Positions 1 to 8,244 are shown, numbered from the stretch's first letter. The stretch: DNA of 64,000 nt from CAZONU01 sp965370045 (GCA_965370045.1 CBDUSI010000002.1:21604-85603), one strand, 5' to 3'. A program made the numbers and translations. The notes: generated from the sequence alone by a model not told the origin.

Positions 1-368
1 CCCAGTTGCTCAACGTACCAGCGGCAGACCAGCCCGCCGAAGCTGAAGCCCACCAGGTCCAGCCTGTCTTCAGGCTTGAGCCCCAGCCTCTTCACGTAGT
101 CGGCCAGCTCCTGGCCGTAGGTGGGAAGGCCCTTGGTGATGCCCAGGCCGGTGAGCTCGATGCGGTGCGTCTCGACGTCGATGTACTTGTGAAGGGTCTC
201 GGCGATGGGCTTCATCTGCTCGGCGCCGCTGGCCCAGCCGGGGACCAGCACCACCACATGGCGCGGCGCGCCGGGCTGGCGCACCTTTCTGCGGCGCCCG
301 GGGAACCGGCAGCCGGTCGCGATCAGGGCCACGAGCAGAGCGAGGGCAGCGGTCACTCTCGGAGACAT
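1..368 (-). CDS. Lipoprotein alpha/beta-hydrolase (lipase-like), 3' end outside window
   Basis: Reading the minus strand from ATG at 368-366 gives 122 codons that run off the window edge. The N-terminus is hydrophobic and ends in a lipobox (LIATGC), so it should be a lipid-anchored envelope protein. It continues with a VVVLVPGWASG oxyanion-hole-like strand/loop and then LVGFSFGGL, a G-x-S-x-G nucleophile elbow, in the order expected for an alpha/beta hydrolase of the lipase/esterase type. The catalytic Asp and His lie beyond the window and cannot be checked. It is divergent from the aminotransferase gene, with 178 bases between. No clear Shine-Dalgarno precedes the ATG. The fold is well supported; the substrate is unknown. 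Confidence 0.72.
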   Translation of the reverse strand, partial: MSPRVTAALALLVALIATGCRFPGRRRKVRQPGAPRHVVVLVPGWASGAEQMKPIAETLHKYIDVETHRIELTGLGITKGLPTYGQELADYVKRLGLKPEDRLDLVGFSFGGLVCRWYVEQL

Positions 369-450
369 AGCTCGCGCCAGTCTAATGGTTCCCCGTGGGG
401 ATGCAAGAAGAACGTCGAGAAGGTGCTTCGGCCGGCGCGGTCAAAACCCG

Positions 451-478
451 TTGACTGCCGCCCAGCGGACCGTATAAT
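451..478 (+). promoter_or_regulatory. Sigma70-type promoter of the aminotransferase-greA-pheA-aroF operon
   Basis: TTGACT at 451-456 and TATAAT at 473-478 are separated by 16 bases. The predicted start of transcription lies near 485, giving a leader of about 60 bases before the ATG at 547. It is the only good promoter between the divergent lipoprotein gene and this operon. Confidence 0.7.
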
Positions 479-546
479 TCCTGTCGACTCCTGGGGCTGC
501 GCGCGGCGCGGCCCCGCAGTTTGTTGACGGGAACGAGGGAGAAGGA

Positions 547-1749
547 ATGCCCAAGCTCGCAGAGCGCATCGGACGGATCGGGGAATCGGTAACCCTGGCG
601 GTCGCCGCCAAGGCCAAGGCCATGAAGGCCGAGGGCGTCGACGTGGTCGCTTTCGCGGCCGGCGAGCCGGACTTCGACACCCCCGAGTACGTGCGCGAGG
701 CAGGCAAGGCCGCCATCGACGCGGGCCAGACTCGCTACACCCCGGCGTCGGGAACTCCCGCGCTCAAGAAGGCCATCGCCGACAAGCTCAAGCGCGACAA
801 CGGCCTGGAGTACGACCCGGCCAAGGAGATTCTGGTCTCCTGCGGGGCCAAGCACGCCATCTACAACCTGGTTCAGGCGCTCTGCGAAGAGGGCGACGAG
901 GTGGTGATCCCCGCGCCCTACTGGGTCAGCTACCCGGAGATGGCCAGCCTGGCCGGGGCGGAGCCGGTGTTCCCGGCGGCGACGAGCCAGCAGGAGTTCA
1001 AGCTGACCCCCGAGCAGCTGGCCGGAGCGATCACCGCGAAGACCAAGGCGGTCATCCTCAACAGCCCCTCGAACCCCACCGGCGCGGTCTACTCGCTGGC
1101 GGAGCTGAAGGCGCTGGCCGCGGTGCTTCTCGAGAAAGATATCTGGGTCATCTCGGACGAGATCTACGAGAAGCTGGTCTACGACGGCGCCGAGCACGTC
1201 TCTATCGCCGCGGTCGAACCACGCCTGAAAGACCGCGCCCTGGTCGTCAACGGCCACTCCAAGAGCTACGCCATGACCGGCTGGCGGATCGGCTACGCGG
1301 CGGGCCCCGCGGCGGTCATCAAGGCCGCCGGCTCGCTGCAGAGCCATTCGACCAGCGGACCGGCGGCGATGTGCCAGACCGCCGCGCTGACCGCGTTGAC
1401 CGAAAAGGACAGCGGCAGCACCGAGCTCGAAGCCATGCGCAAAGAGTTCCAGACCCGCCGCGACCTCATCGTCGAACGGCTGGGCGCCATCAAGGGGATA
1501 AGCTGCGTCAAGCCCCAGGGGGCTTTCTATGTATTCCCGGACGTCTCCGGCTGCTACGGGCGCAAGATCGGCGAGGTCCAGGTGGACGGCTCGCTGAGCT
1601 TCGCGCAGGCCTGCCTGGAGACCGCCCACGTGGCCCTGGTGCCCGGCGCGGCCTTCGGCGCGGACAACTGCGTGCGCATGAGCTTCGCGACCAGCGCCGA
1701 AATCATCAACAAGGGCCTCGACCGCCTCGCCAAGCTGCTGGCCGTATAG
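547..1749 (+). CDS. aspC: Class I PLP aminotransferase, aspartate/prephenate type
   Basis: A full-length 400-aa fold-type I aminotransferase. It has the SPSNPTG loop (Asn176), the DEIY segment (Asp204, Tyr207) that contacts the PLP ring, and the Schiff-base lysine in NGHSKSYAMTGWRIGY (Lys239); a C-terminal NCVRMSFA segment supplies the carboxylate-binding Arg. It should move amino groups between aspartate/glutamate and 2-oxoacids in the cytoplasm. Being first in an operon with greA, the chorismate mutase-prephenate dehydratase and DAHP synthase genes, it may act on prephenate or phenylpyruvate in phenylalanine synthesis. Sequence alone does not separate aspartate from prephenate specificity. 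A GGGAGAAGGA ribosome site sits directly before the ATG. Confidence 0.9.
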   Translation: MPKLAERIGRIGESVTLAVAAKAKAMKAEGVDVVAFAAGEPDFDTPEYVREAGKAAIDAGQTRYTPASGTPALKKAIADKLKRDNGLEYDPAKEILVSCGAKHAIYNLVQALCEEGDEVVIPAPYWVSYPEMASLAGAEPVFPAATSQQEFKLTPEQLAGAITAKTKAVILNSPSNPTGAVYSLAELKALAAVLLEKDIWVISDEIYEKLVYDGAEHVSIAAVEPRLKDRALVVNGHSKSYAMTGWRIGYAAGPAAVIKAAGSLQSHSTSGPAAMCQTAALTALTEKDSGSTELEAMRKEFQTRRDLIVERLGAIKGISCVKPQGAFYVFPDVSGCYGRKIGEVQVDGSLSFAQACLETAHVALVPGAAFGADNCVRMSFATSAEIINKGLDRLAKLLAV

Positions 1750-1759
1750 GAGAGATTCC

Positions 1760-2233
1760 ATGTCCGGATGCACGCCCATGAGCCGTGAGGGCTACAGCAA
1801 GCTCCAGAAGGACGTCGCCGCGCTCAAGGCCAAGGGCCCGGATCTGCGCGCGGCCATCCAGCACGCTCGCGAGCAGGGCGACCTCAGCGAGAACGCCGCC
1901 TACCACGCCGCGCGGGAGGACCTCGCCAAGCTGGAGGCCAAGATCGGCCAGATCCAGGGGCAGTTGGCCAGCGCGGAGATCATCGACGAGGCCAAGCGGG
2001 CCGCGGCCGCCGGCACGGCGGTCTTCGGCTCCTCCGTGAAGGTCGTGGACCTGGACAGCGGCCGGGAGGACGTCTACCATCTGGTGGGCCCTGGCGAGGT
2101 CGACGTGCTCGACAACAAGATTCTGACCACCAGCCCGGTGGGCCAGGGGCTGATAGCCAAGAAGGTCGGCGACCAGGTGGAGATCAAGGTGCCACGGGGC
2201 GTCATGCGCCTGCGTATTGAGGAGATCACGTAA
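1760..2233 (+). CDS. greA: Transcription elongation factor GreA
   Basis: 157 aa, the usual GreA length. The N-terminal coiled coil carries the tip motif GDLSENAAYHAAREDL whose acidic residues (Asp and Glu of GDLSEN) enter the RNA polymerase secondary channel and stimulate transcript cleavage. The C-terminal FKBP-like domain is present (SSVKVVDLDSG onwards, ending VPRGVMRLRIEEI). The gene begins 10 bases after the aminotransferase stop with GGAGAG upstream of the ATG, and its TAA abuts the pheA start, so it is inside the aromatic operon rather than standing alone. Confidence 0.95.
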   Translation: MSGCTPMSREGYSKLQKDVAALKAKGPDLRAAIQHAREQGDLSENAAYHAAREDLAKLEAKIGQIQGQLASAEIIDEAKRAAAAGTAVFGSSVKVVDLDSGREDVYHLVGPGEVDVLDNKILTTSPVGQGLIAKKVGDQVEIKVPRGVMRLRIEEIT

Positions 2234-3343
2234 TTGGCTGAGCCCAATCTCGACGGCCTGCGCGAACGCATAGACGATCTCGACGCCGAGATCGTGAAGC
2301 TGATCAACGAGCGCGCCGACTGCGCCAAGAAGATCGGCGAGGTCAAGCGCTCGTCGGGCGCCGGGGCCTTCTCCCCGGCCCGGGAGCGCGCGGTTTACGA
2401 GCGCGTCCTGGCGCTAAACAAGGGGCCGCTCGGCGCCGAGAGCATCAAGGCCATCTACCGGGAGATCATGTCCGGGTCGCTGGCCCTGGAGCGCTGCCCG
2501 CGGGTGGCCTACCTGGGGCCCGCCGGCACCTTCACGCACAAGGCGGCCCTCAGCAAGTTCGGCAGCTCGGTGGAGTACCACCCCGAGCCCAGCGTGCGCG
2601 ACGTCTTCCTAGAGGTCAGCCGGGAGCACTCCGACTACGGGGTGGTACCCATCGAGAACTCCACCGAGGGCGGCGTCAACCAGACCATCGACTGCTTCTA
2701 CGAGACTCGCCTGAGGGTCTGCTCGGAGATCTACGTCGCGGTGCACCACAACCTGATGGCCACCTGTCCCCGCGAGGAGGTCCGGGTGCTCTACTCGCAC
2801 CCCCAGGTCTTCGGGCAGTGCCGCGAGTACCTGGGCGCCAACTTCCCGCGCGCCCAGCAGGTGGAGTGCCCTTCGACCACCGCGGCCGCCGAGCGCGCCG
2901 GCAAGGAACCGGGCGCCGCGGCCATCGCCAGCGATACCGCCGCGGAGATCTACGGCCTGCGGGTCCTGGAGCGGGCCATCGAGGACAATCCCGACAACGT
3001 GACCCGCTTCTTCGTGGTCTCCCGCCAAGCGGCCCCGCGCACCGGCAACGACAAGACCTCGTTGATGCTCTCCATCAAGGACGCGCCCGGGGTGCTGCAC
3101 GCCATGCTCATGGCCTTCAGCGACCGGGGCGTCAACCTGACCCGCATCGAGAGCCGGCCGTCGAAGAAGCGGGCCTGGGACTACTACTTCTTCGTCGACC
3201 TGGTGGGCCACGCCGAGGACCAGCCCGTCAGGGAGGCCCTGGCCGAACTGGCCGGCAGCACCCGGCACCTCGAGATCCTGGGCTCCTACCCCCGGGCCGA
3301 GCACGTGCCCATGCCCGAGAGCCAGGCCACCGAGGAGGAGTAG
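2234..3343 (+). CDS. pheA: Bifunctional chorismate mutase-prephenate dehydratase (P-protein)
   Basis: 369 aa with three domains in order. Residues about 1-90 are an AroQ-type chorismate mutase (LRERIDDLDAEIVKLINERA). About 93-275 is prephenate dehydratase (YLGPAGTFTHKAA, PIENSTEGGVNQTID, and the NVTRFFVV segment with the catalytic TRF). About 285-360 is a regulatory ACT domain with GVLHAML and the ESRP motif that binds phenylalanine. It converts chorismate to phenylpyruvate and is probably feedback-inhibited by Phe. The start is TTG directly after the greA stop, with a GGAG inside the greA end; no better start lies upstream in frame. aroF follows after 6 bases. Confidence 0.95.
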   Translation: MAEPNLDGLRERIDDLDAEIVKLINERADCAKKIGEVKRSSGAGAFSPARERAVYERVLALNKGPLGAESIKAIYREIMSGSLALERCPRVAYLGPAGTFTHKAALSKFGSSVEYHPEPSVRDVFLEVSREHSDYGVVPIENSTEGGVNQTIDCFYETRLRVCSEIYVAVHHNLMATCPREEVRVLYSHPQVFGQCREYLGANFPRAQQVECPSTTAAAERAGKEPGAAAIASDTAAEIYGLRVLERAIEDNPDNVTRFFVVSRQAAPRTGNDKTSLMLSIKDAPGVLHAMLMAFSDRGVNLTRIESRPSKKRAWDYYFFVDLVGHAEDQPVREALAELAGSTRHLEILGSYPRAEHVPMPESQATEEE

Positions 3344-3349
3344 CACCGC

Positions 3350-4357
3350 ATGATCTTCGTGATGAATTCCGGGGCCACCCATGCCGAAATCGACCACGTC
3401 ATCGAGCGCATAGAGAAGCTCGGCCTCTCCCCCCACATTTCCAGGGGCACCGAGCGGACCATCATCGGGGCGCGCGGCGACGAGCGCGCGCTGCGCGACC
3501 TGCCGCTCACCGCCATCCCCGGGGTGGAGCGGGTCATTCCCGTCCTCAAGCCCTACAAGCTGGCCGCCCGGGAGTTGCACCCCGAGGGCTCGGTCATCCC
3601 GGTGGGCTCCGCGCGAATCGGCGGCGGCCACTTCCTGACCGCCGCGGGTCCCTGCACGGTGGAGAGCCGCGAACGGCTGTCCGAGACGGCCGAGGCGGTG
3701 AAAGCCGCCGGGGCCGGGGCGCTGCGCGGCGGGGCCTTCAAGCCGCGCACCAGCCCCTATTCTTTTCAGGGGTTGGGCGAAGAAGGCCTGAGATACCTCC
3801 GCGAGGTGAGCGACGAGTCCGGTCTGCCGGTGATCACCGAGGTCCGGGACCTGCGCCACGTGGAACTGGTGGCCCGCTACGCCGACTGCCTGCAGGTCGG
3901 CGCGCGCAACATGCAGAATTTTGACCTCTTGACCGAGCTCGGCAAGGTCCGCAAGCCGGTGCTGCTCAAGCGGGGCATGAGCGCCACGGTCAACGACCTC
4001 CTTTTTGCATCGGAATACATCCTGGCCGAGGGCAACCACCACGTGATCCTCTGCGAACGGGGCATGCGCACGTTCGAGACCGCCACGCGCTTCACGCTGG
4101 ACGTCAGCGCGGTGGGCGTCCTCAAGGCCGAGAGCCATCTTCCCGTGATGGTCGACCCCAGCCACGCCGCCGGCCGCGTGGACCTGGTCGAGTCGCTATC
4201 GCTCGCCGCCGTCGCCGCCGGGGCCGACGGGCTCATCGTCGAGGTGCACCCCTGCCCGGAGGAGGCGGTCTGCGACGGCGAGCAGGCCCTGCTGCCGGCG
4301 GCCTTCGCCGAAATGATGAAAAAGGTGAACGCGATTCGCAAGGTCGTTAGCGGTTAG
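3350..4357 (+). CDS. aroF: 3-deoxy-7-phosphoheptulonate synthase (DAHP synthase, type I-beta with ferredoxin-like domain)
   Basis: 335 aa, the length and architecture of the Thermotoga-type enzyme: an N-terminal regulatory ferredoxin-like domain (about 1-70), then a TIM barrel. Active-site motifs are AAGPCTVES, RGGAFKPRTSPYSFQG, PVLLKRGM, ERGMRTFE and the metal-binding DPSHAAG. It condenses phosphoenolpyruvate with erythrose 4-phosphate, the first step of the shikimate pathway. The N-terminal domain in this subfamily usually mediates feedback inhibition by aromatic amino acids. It lies 6 bases after pheA, so first and late pathway steps are co-transcribed. Confidence 0.95.
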   Translation: MIFVMNSGATHAEIDHVIERIEKLGLSPHISRGTERTIIGARGDERALRDLPLTAIPGVERVIPVLKPYKLAARELHPEGSVIPVGSARIGGGHFLTAAGPCTVESRERLSETAEAVKAAGAGALRGGAFKPRTSPYSFQGLGEEGLRYLREVSDESGLPVITEVRDLRHVELVARYADCLQVGARNMQNFDLLTELGKVRKPVLLKRGMSATVNDLLFASEYILAEGNHHVILCERGMRTFETATRFTLDVSAVGVLKAESHLPVMVDPSHAAGRVDLVESLSLAAVAAGADGLIVEVHPCPEEAVCDGEQALLPAAFAEMMKKVNAIRKVVSG

Positions 4358-4390
4358 GCTGCGGCCGCGCTCTGCGGCGTAAGGGACGCT

Positions 4391-4999
4391 ATGGCCGGGA
4401 AGCCCGGGAAGAAAAAGGCCAAGAAGAAAGCCAAGAAGAAGGCCAAGCGGGCCCCTCGCGGCAAGCCAGCCGAGAAGAAGGGCTGCTTGCGGATCGGGCT
4501 CAGGACTGTGGTCTTTCTCATCGTTCTCATGCTGGGAATGGTCCTAATCGCGACCTTGGCTATCGCCATACCCAGCCTGCTGGCCGCCCGGCGGCAGGAC
4601 AACCAGAGCGGGGCCAGCAGCTCTCTGCATGCCTACGCCTCAGCTCAGACCATCTACAAGAAGGAGAAAGGGACTTATGCGGATTCGCTGCCCGCTCTGC
4701 GAGAGAAGGAATCCCCGCTGCTCAGCGCCGAGTTCGCCGCTGCCCACCGCCCCGGCGGCAAGCCCAGGAAGGGTTACCTTTTCATGGAGCCGACAAGCAT
4801 AGGCGGCAGGAAGATCGACTGGAAGAAGGATTTCGCGCTGTGCGCCTGGCCAGTCTCCCACGGCCGCAGCGGCTATCTTACTATGATCGTGACAACGGAC
4901 GGCGTCGTCTGGGCCAAGGACTTGAAGAAAGACAAGACCGGACCGCTGGAGGACTTTCCCTCCAATCCCCTAGAGGCGGGCTGGATGATTGCGGAGTGA
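4391..4999 (+). CDS. Pilin-like membrane protein, copy 1 of 4 (Lys-rich N-terminus)
   Basis: 202 aa. A basic tail of about 35 residues with repeated KKAKKK is followed by one membrane helix ending in AIAIPSLLAARRQDN. That helix-plus-motif resembles the mature N-terminus of type IV pilins and T2SS pseudopilins (AIAIPNLLRAR), but no Gly-Phe-x-x-x-Glu prepilin peptidase site precedes it. The periplasmic part has SLHAYASAQTIYKKEKGTY, then GYLFMEPTSIGG, FALCAWPVSHGRSGYLTMIV and GVVWAKDL. The last blocks resemble, from memory, the C-terminal half of DUF2950-type proteins. Three paralogues follow. Function unknown; probably a membrane-anchored periplasmic protein. Confidence 0.75.
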   Translation: MAGKPGKKKAKKKAKKKAKRAPRGKPAEKKGCLRIGLRTVVFLIVLMLGMVLIATLAIAIPSLLAARRQDNQSGASSSLHAYASAQTIYKKEKGTYADSLPALREKESPLLSAEFAAAHRPGGKPRKGYLFMEPTSIGGRKIDWKKDFALCAWPVSHGRSGYLTMIVTTDGVVWAKDLKKDKTGPLEDFPSNPLEAGWMIAE

Positions 5000-5003
5000 G
5001 ACC

Positions 5004-5597
5004 ATGACTGAAGCTGAGACAACACCGGGGAAGAGCCGAGCACTCAGAGGGGCGCTCTGGATTCTGGTGATCCTCCTCTCCGGGGGAACGATTGCCGCGG
5101 TTATCAGCATCTCATTGTTACGGTCACGACGCAACACCGTAGCTATGCGCGCCCACTTGGAGATCAACTCGGTAGGCTCTATGCGCGCCTACGCCGAGGC
5201 CCAAGCCATGTTCCACAGTGAACGCTTTCAACGCGGCGGAACGCTGGGGTACGCAACGCCCTACACCCTGCTCAAGTCTCACCTGGACGGCAGCGGCCAG
5301 AGCATCGACCTAATCGACACGGCCTTCGCCGCCGCCGAGGGCCCGGGCGCACCACCCAAGCACGGCTACGTCTTCTTGGACATGAAGACCATCGGCGGGG
5401 AGCCCATCAACTGGGTGGACGACTTCGCCCTCTGCGGAACGCCCGCGAGGTACGGCAAGACCGGCTGCCGGACTTTCATCGTCAAGACCGGCGGCACCGT
5501 CTGGGGCAAGGATCTGGGCGAAAGCCGGCTGCTGACCGACTTCCCCAACGACATCGAGAGCCAGGGTTGGAAGAAGGTCGAGGCCGAGCGTGACTGA
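5004..5597 (+). CDS. Pilin-like membrane protein, copy 2 of 4
   Basis: 197 aa from ATG 5004. I prefer this ATG to the in-frame TTG at 4989 because GGAG at 4993-4996 is correctly spaced for it. One N-terminal helix is followed by an RSRR stretch and LEINSVGSMRAYAEAQAMF, the same core as copies 3 and 4. The C-terminal half carries HGYVFLDMKTIGG, NWVDDFALCGTPARYGKTG and GTVWGKDLGESR. There is no prepilin cleavage motif. The start lies just after the end of copy 1 and the 3' end overlaps copy 3 by 8 bases, so the first three copies are one transcription unit. Confidence 0.75.
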   Translation: MTEAETTPGKSRALRGALWILVILLSGGTIAAVISISLLRSRRNTVAMRAHLEINSVGSMRAYAEAQAMFHSERFQRGGTLGYATPYTLLKSHLDGSGQSIDLIDTAFAAAEGPGAPPKHGYVFLDMKTIGGEPINWVDDFALCGTPARYGKTGCRTFIVKTGGTVWGKDLGESRLLTDFPNDIESQGWKKVEAERD

Positions 5598-6165
5598 GTC
5601 CGAGGCCCCCGCACGACCGCCTGGCGACGGCAAGAAGGCCCTCGGGGCCCTTATCGGCACGCTGGGCGTCCTGGTCATTCTGGGGGCCATCGGCGCGCTG
5701 GCCTTCTCCTGGTACGTGAGGCGCCAGCGCGAGCGGGAAGTGGTCGGGCTGATGTGGTCCTATGCCGAGGCCCAGGTCATGTACCACCGCAACGACTGGG
5801 TCGGCAGCGGCACCCTCGGTGTGCTGGAGTACGCCACGCCCTACACGCTGCTCAACACCCAGAACGATAACACCGGAACCCCCATCGACCTCGTTGACTC
5901 AACCTTCGCCGCCGCGCGCGGCGAGGACGGGATTCCCAAGCACGGCTACCTCTTCATGGACATGAACGCCATCGGCGGAGTGGTCTTCAACTGGGTCGAC
6001 GACTTCGGCTTGTGTGCCACTCCGGCCTACTACGGCCGGGCCTACCGGCGGACCTTCATCGTGTGCACCAACGGCACGGTTTTCTACAAAGACCTGGGCG
6101 AAAGCCGGTTCGTCACCGACTATCCCGCAGACCCCACCGCCGCCGGCTGGGTGATCGCCGAGTGA
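5590..6165 (+). CDS. Pilin-like membrane protein, copy 3 of 4
   Basis: 191 aa from GTG 5590, overlapping copy 2 by 8 bases. It is the most shortened at the pilin-like stem: after the helix there is only YVRRQREREVVGLMWSYAEAQVMYHRNDW, so IPSL and the LEVNSVGS segment are missing. The downstream domain is intact: TPYTLLNTQND, HGYLFMDMNAIGG, FNWVDDFGLCATPAYYGRAYRRTFIV and FYKDLGESR. Copies 2-4 share the segment YATPYTLL and an acidic/aromatic NWVDDF block, so the C-terminal domain is the conserved unit. Function unknown. Confidence 0.75.
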   Translation: MTESEAPARPPGDGKKALGALIGTLGVLVILGAIGALAFSWYVRRQREREVVGLMWSYAEAQVMYHRNDWVGSGTLGVLEYATPYTLLNTQNDNTGTPIDLVDSTFAAARGEDGIPKHGYLFMDMNAIGGVVFNWVDDFGLCATPAYYGRAYRRTFIVCTNGTVFYKDLGESRFVTDYPADPTAAGWVIAE

Positions 6166-6196
6166 GCCGCCGCCGGCTTCCCCCTTCGGGAATACC

Positions 6197-6225
6197 TTGC
6201 CGCCGGGCGGGGCCCCGGGTACAAT
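6197..6225 (+). promoter_or_regulatory. Promoter for pilin-like copy 4
   Basis: TTGCCG at 6197-6202 and TACAAT at 6220-6225 with a 17-base spacer, 35 bases before the GTG/ATG region of copy 4 (ATG 6261, GGAGGT at 6250-6255). Copy 4, and perhaps tpiA onwards, can therefore be expressed separately from copies 1-3. Confidence 0.6.
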
Positions 6226-6260
6226 AGCGCGGTCGTCAGTTAGATAGATGGAGGTAGAGA

Positions 6261-6845
6261 ATGGCTAACGGAGAAGAACCCAAGAAGAGCAACGTCCTGC
6301 TCTGGGTGGTGCTGGGCTGCGGGGGCGTGCTGGCGCTGGTGGCTGTCGTGTCCATCGTCGCGGCCATCGCCATACCCAGCCTGATGCGCGCGCGACGCAC
6401 CACCCTGGAGGTCAACTCGGTCGGCTCCATGCGCGCCTACGCCGAGGCCCAGGTCATGTTCCACCGCAACGACTGGCCCGGCAGCGGCACCCCCGGCGTG
6501 CTGGAATACGCCACCCCCTACACGTTGCTCAGCACTCAGGTCGACGCCAACGGCCTGCCCATTGACCTTATCGACGCGGCCTTCGCCGGCGCCGCGGGCG
6601 TGGGCGCACCACCCAAGCACGGGTACGTATTCAAGGACATGGCCACCATCGGCGGGGTGCCCATCAATTGGGTGGACGACTTCGGCCTCAGCGGCCTGCC
6701 CTCCACCTACGGGCGCACCGGCTACCGGACCTTCATCATCAATACCCAAAGCACGGTGTTCGGCACGGACCAGGGGCGCGGCGGAACCTTCGTGGCGGAC
6801 TACCCCAACGACACCGTGGCAGCCGGCTGGATAATAGCGGAGTAG
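6261..6845 (+). CDS. Pilin-like membrane protein, copy 4 of 4
   Basis: 194 aa. This copy has the clearest pilin resemblance: a hydrophobic helix (LLWVVLGCGGVLALVAVVSI) runs into AAIAIPSLMRARRTTLEVN and SVGSMRAYAEAQVMF. In pilins this is the sequence that follows the cleaved leader. The leader here (MANGEEPKKSN) lacks the G|FxxxE site, so the protein probably stays membrane-anchored. The C-terminal part has TPYTLLSTQVD, HGYVFKDMATIGG, NWVDDFGLSGLPSTYGRTG and FIINTQSTVFGTD. It has its own promoter and RBS and lies 38 bases before tpiA. Confidence 0.78.
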   Translation: MANGEEPKKSNVLLWVVLGCGGVLALVAVVSIVAAIAIPSLMRARRTTLEVNSVGSMRAYAEAQVMFHRNDWPGSGTPGVLEYATPYTLLSTQVDANGLPIDLIDAAFAGAAGVGAPPKHGYVFKDMATIGGVPINWVDDFGLSGLPSTYGRTGYRTFIINTQSTVFGTDQGRGGTFVADYPNDTVAAGWIIAE

Positions 6846-6883
6846 ATTCCCGGAAAGAAGACGAGGGACGGAGGACCGACTTC

Positions 6884-7636
6884 ATGCGTCGCAAGTTCGT
6901 GGCCGGCAACTGGAAGATGAACAAGACTGGCGAGGAGGGCGCGGGCCTGGTCAAGGAACTCGTCCAGGCGCTGGCCGACACCGACAGCGCCGACGTGGCC
7001 GTCTGCCCGCCATTCACCGCGTTGAGCGCGGTGGCCGCCGAGCTCCGGGGGTCGCGCATCGAGCTCGGTGCTCAGAATATGCACGCCGAGAGCTCCGGGG
7101 CCTTCACCGCGGAGATCAGCGCCGGGATGCTGCTGGCCGCCGGCTGCAAATACGTTATCCTGGGCCATTCCGAGCGCCGCGGTCTCTTCGGCGAGACCGA
7201 CGAGATGGTCAACCGCAAGCTGCACGCCGCGCTGGAGGCCGGCCTCTCGCCGATCGTCTGCGTGGGCGAGAAGCTCGACGAGCGCGAGGCCGGCCGCACC
7301 GAGGAGGTGGTCTCCGGCCAGGTCCGGAAATCCCTTGCGGAACTCGACGCCAAGGATATGATCAAGGTAACCGTGGCCTACGAGCCGGTCTGGGCCATCG
7401 GCACCGGCAAGAACGCCACCCCGGACGAGGCCCAGAAGGTCCACGCGGGAATCCGCACGCTGCTGGCCGACACCTTCGGGAAGGCCTGCGCCGAGGCCGT
7501 GCGCATCCAGTACGGCGGCAGCGTCAAGCCGGCCAACGCCAAGGCCATACTGGCGCAGGCCGACGTGGACGGAGCGCTGGTCGGCGGCGCGAGCCTCAAG
7601 GCCGCGGACTTCGCGGCCATCGTGTGCGCCGGATAG
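6884..7636 (+). CDS. tpiA: Triosephosphate isomerase
   Basis: 250 aa, standard length. Active-site residues are in place: Asn9 and Lys11 in GNWKMN, His95 in ILGHSERR, Glu167 in AYEPVWAIGTG (followed by loop 6), and the phosphate-binding YGGSVKPAN. It interconverts dihydroxyacetone phosphate and glyceraldehyde 3-phosphate in glycolysis and gluconeogenesis. The start is ATG 6884, preceded by GGAGGA at 6870-6875; the in-frame sequence upstream is only readthrough of pilin-like copy 4. It is followed by secG, an association seen in many bacteria. Confidence 0.96.
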   Translation: MRRKFVAGNWKMNKTGEEGAGLVKELVQALADTDSADVAVCPPFTALSAVAAELRGSRIELGAQNMHAESSGAFTAEISAGMLLAAGCKYVILGHSERRGLFGETDEMVNRKLHAALEAGLSPIVCVGEKLDEREAGRTEEVVSGQVRKSLAELDAKDMIKVTVAYEPVWAIGTGKNATPDEAQKVHAGIRTLLADTFGKACAEAVRIQYGGSVKPANAKAILAQADVDGALVGGASLKAADFAAIVCAG

Positions 7637-7661
7637 GGTCTGAAGCTGGAGGCACCCTGAA

Positions 7662-8183
7662 GTGAAATCGTTCCTGTTGATAAGCGCCGGAGTCGTCTAC
7701 GGCATCACCGCGCTGTTGCTCCTGGGCGCGGTGCTCCTGCAGGAGTCCAAGGGCGGGGGCCTGGCCGCGCTGGGCGGCACCCGCGCGGAGGGCGCCTTCG
7801 GGGCCTCGAACCCCCTGCGGCGGCTCACCGTGGTGCTCTCGATCATCTTCTTCCTGCTGGCCTCGGTTCTCTCCCTGGCCCTCGCGCCCAAGGGCAGCGC
7901 CACCAAGGGTCGCGACAAGCCGCCGCCGGCCGACGGCGGGGAAAAGGACGGGGAAAAGGACAAGGACGACAAGGACGACAAGGACGACAAGGACGACAAG
8001 GGCAAGAAGGGCGTCGAGGTAGAGGCGCCCATCAAGGACGGCGATAAGAAGCCTCCCCCGCTTCCCAAGGATGGCAAGAAGCCCGCGCCGGAAGCACCCA
8101 AGAAGGATGAAGCCAAGCCCGGCGAGAAAGCTCCGGCCGAGAAACCCGCCGGGAAGCCGGAAAAGAACCCCCCCGCCGGCTGA
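7662..8183 (+). CDS. secG: Preprotein translocase subunit SecG with long charged tail
   Basis: 173 aa from GTG 7662 (GGAGGC at 7648-7653). The first 75 residues are a normal SecG: two membrane helices joined by LLQESKGGGLAALGG and FGASNPLRRLTVVLSI. SecG assists SecYE in protein export. Most SecG proteins are about 75-110 aa; here about 95 further residues of Lys, Asp, Glu and Pro follow, including four exact 9-base repeats at 7962-7997 encoding KDD. The tail is low-complexity and should face the cytoplasm or periplasm depending on topology; its role is not evident. Confidence 0.9.
   Translation: MKSFLLISAGVVYGITALLLLGAVLLQESKGGGLAALGGTRAEGAFGASNPLRRLTVVLSIIFFLLASVLSLALAPKGSATKGRDKPPPADGGEKDGEKDKDDKDDKDDKDDKGKKGVEVEAPIKDGDKKPPPLPKDGKKPAPEAPKKDEAKPGEKAPAEKPAGKPEKNPPAG
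7962..7997 (+). repeat. Four perfect 9-base tandem repeats inside secG
   Basis: The unit AAGGACGAC occurs four times without change and encodes Lys-Asp-Asp each time. Copy-number change would lengthen or shorten the SecG tail in frame. Confidence 0.9.
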
Positions 8184-8244
8184 GCTGAAACCTCCCGTGG
8201 CCAGGCGCAAGCCCAAGTCCCGCAAGTCTCTTCCCGTCGAGAGC

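Noticed and set aside
4989..5003. In-frame TTG as start of pilin-like copy 2
   Set aside because: GGAG at 4993-4996 fits ATG 5004, and the TTG lies inside copy 1.
6261..6300. Prepilin peptidase site in pilin-like copy 4
   Set aside because: No Gly followed by an aromatic and Glu at +5 occurs before the helix.
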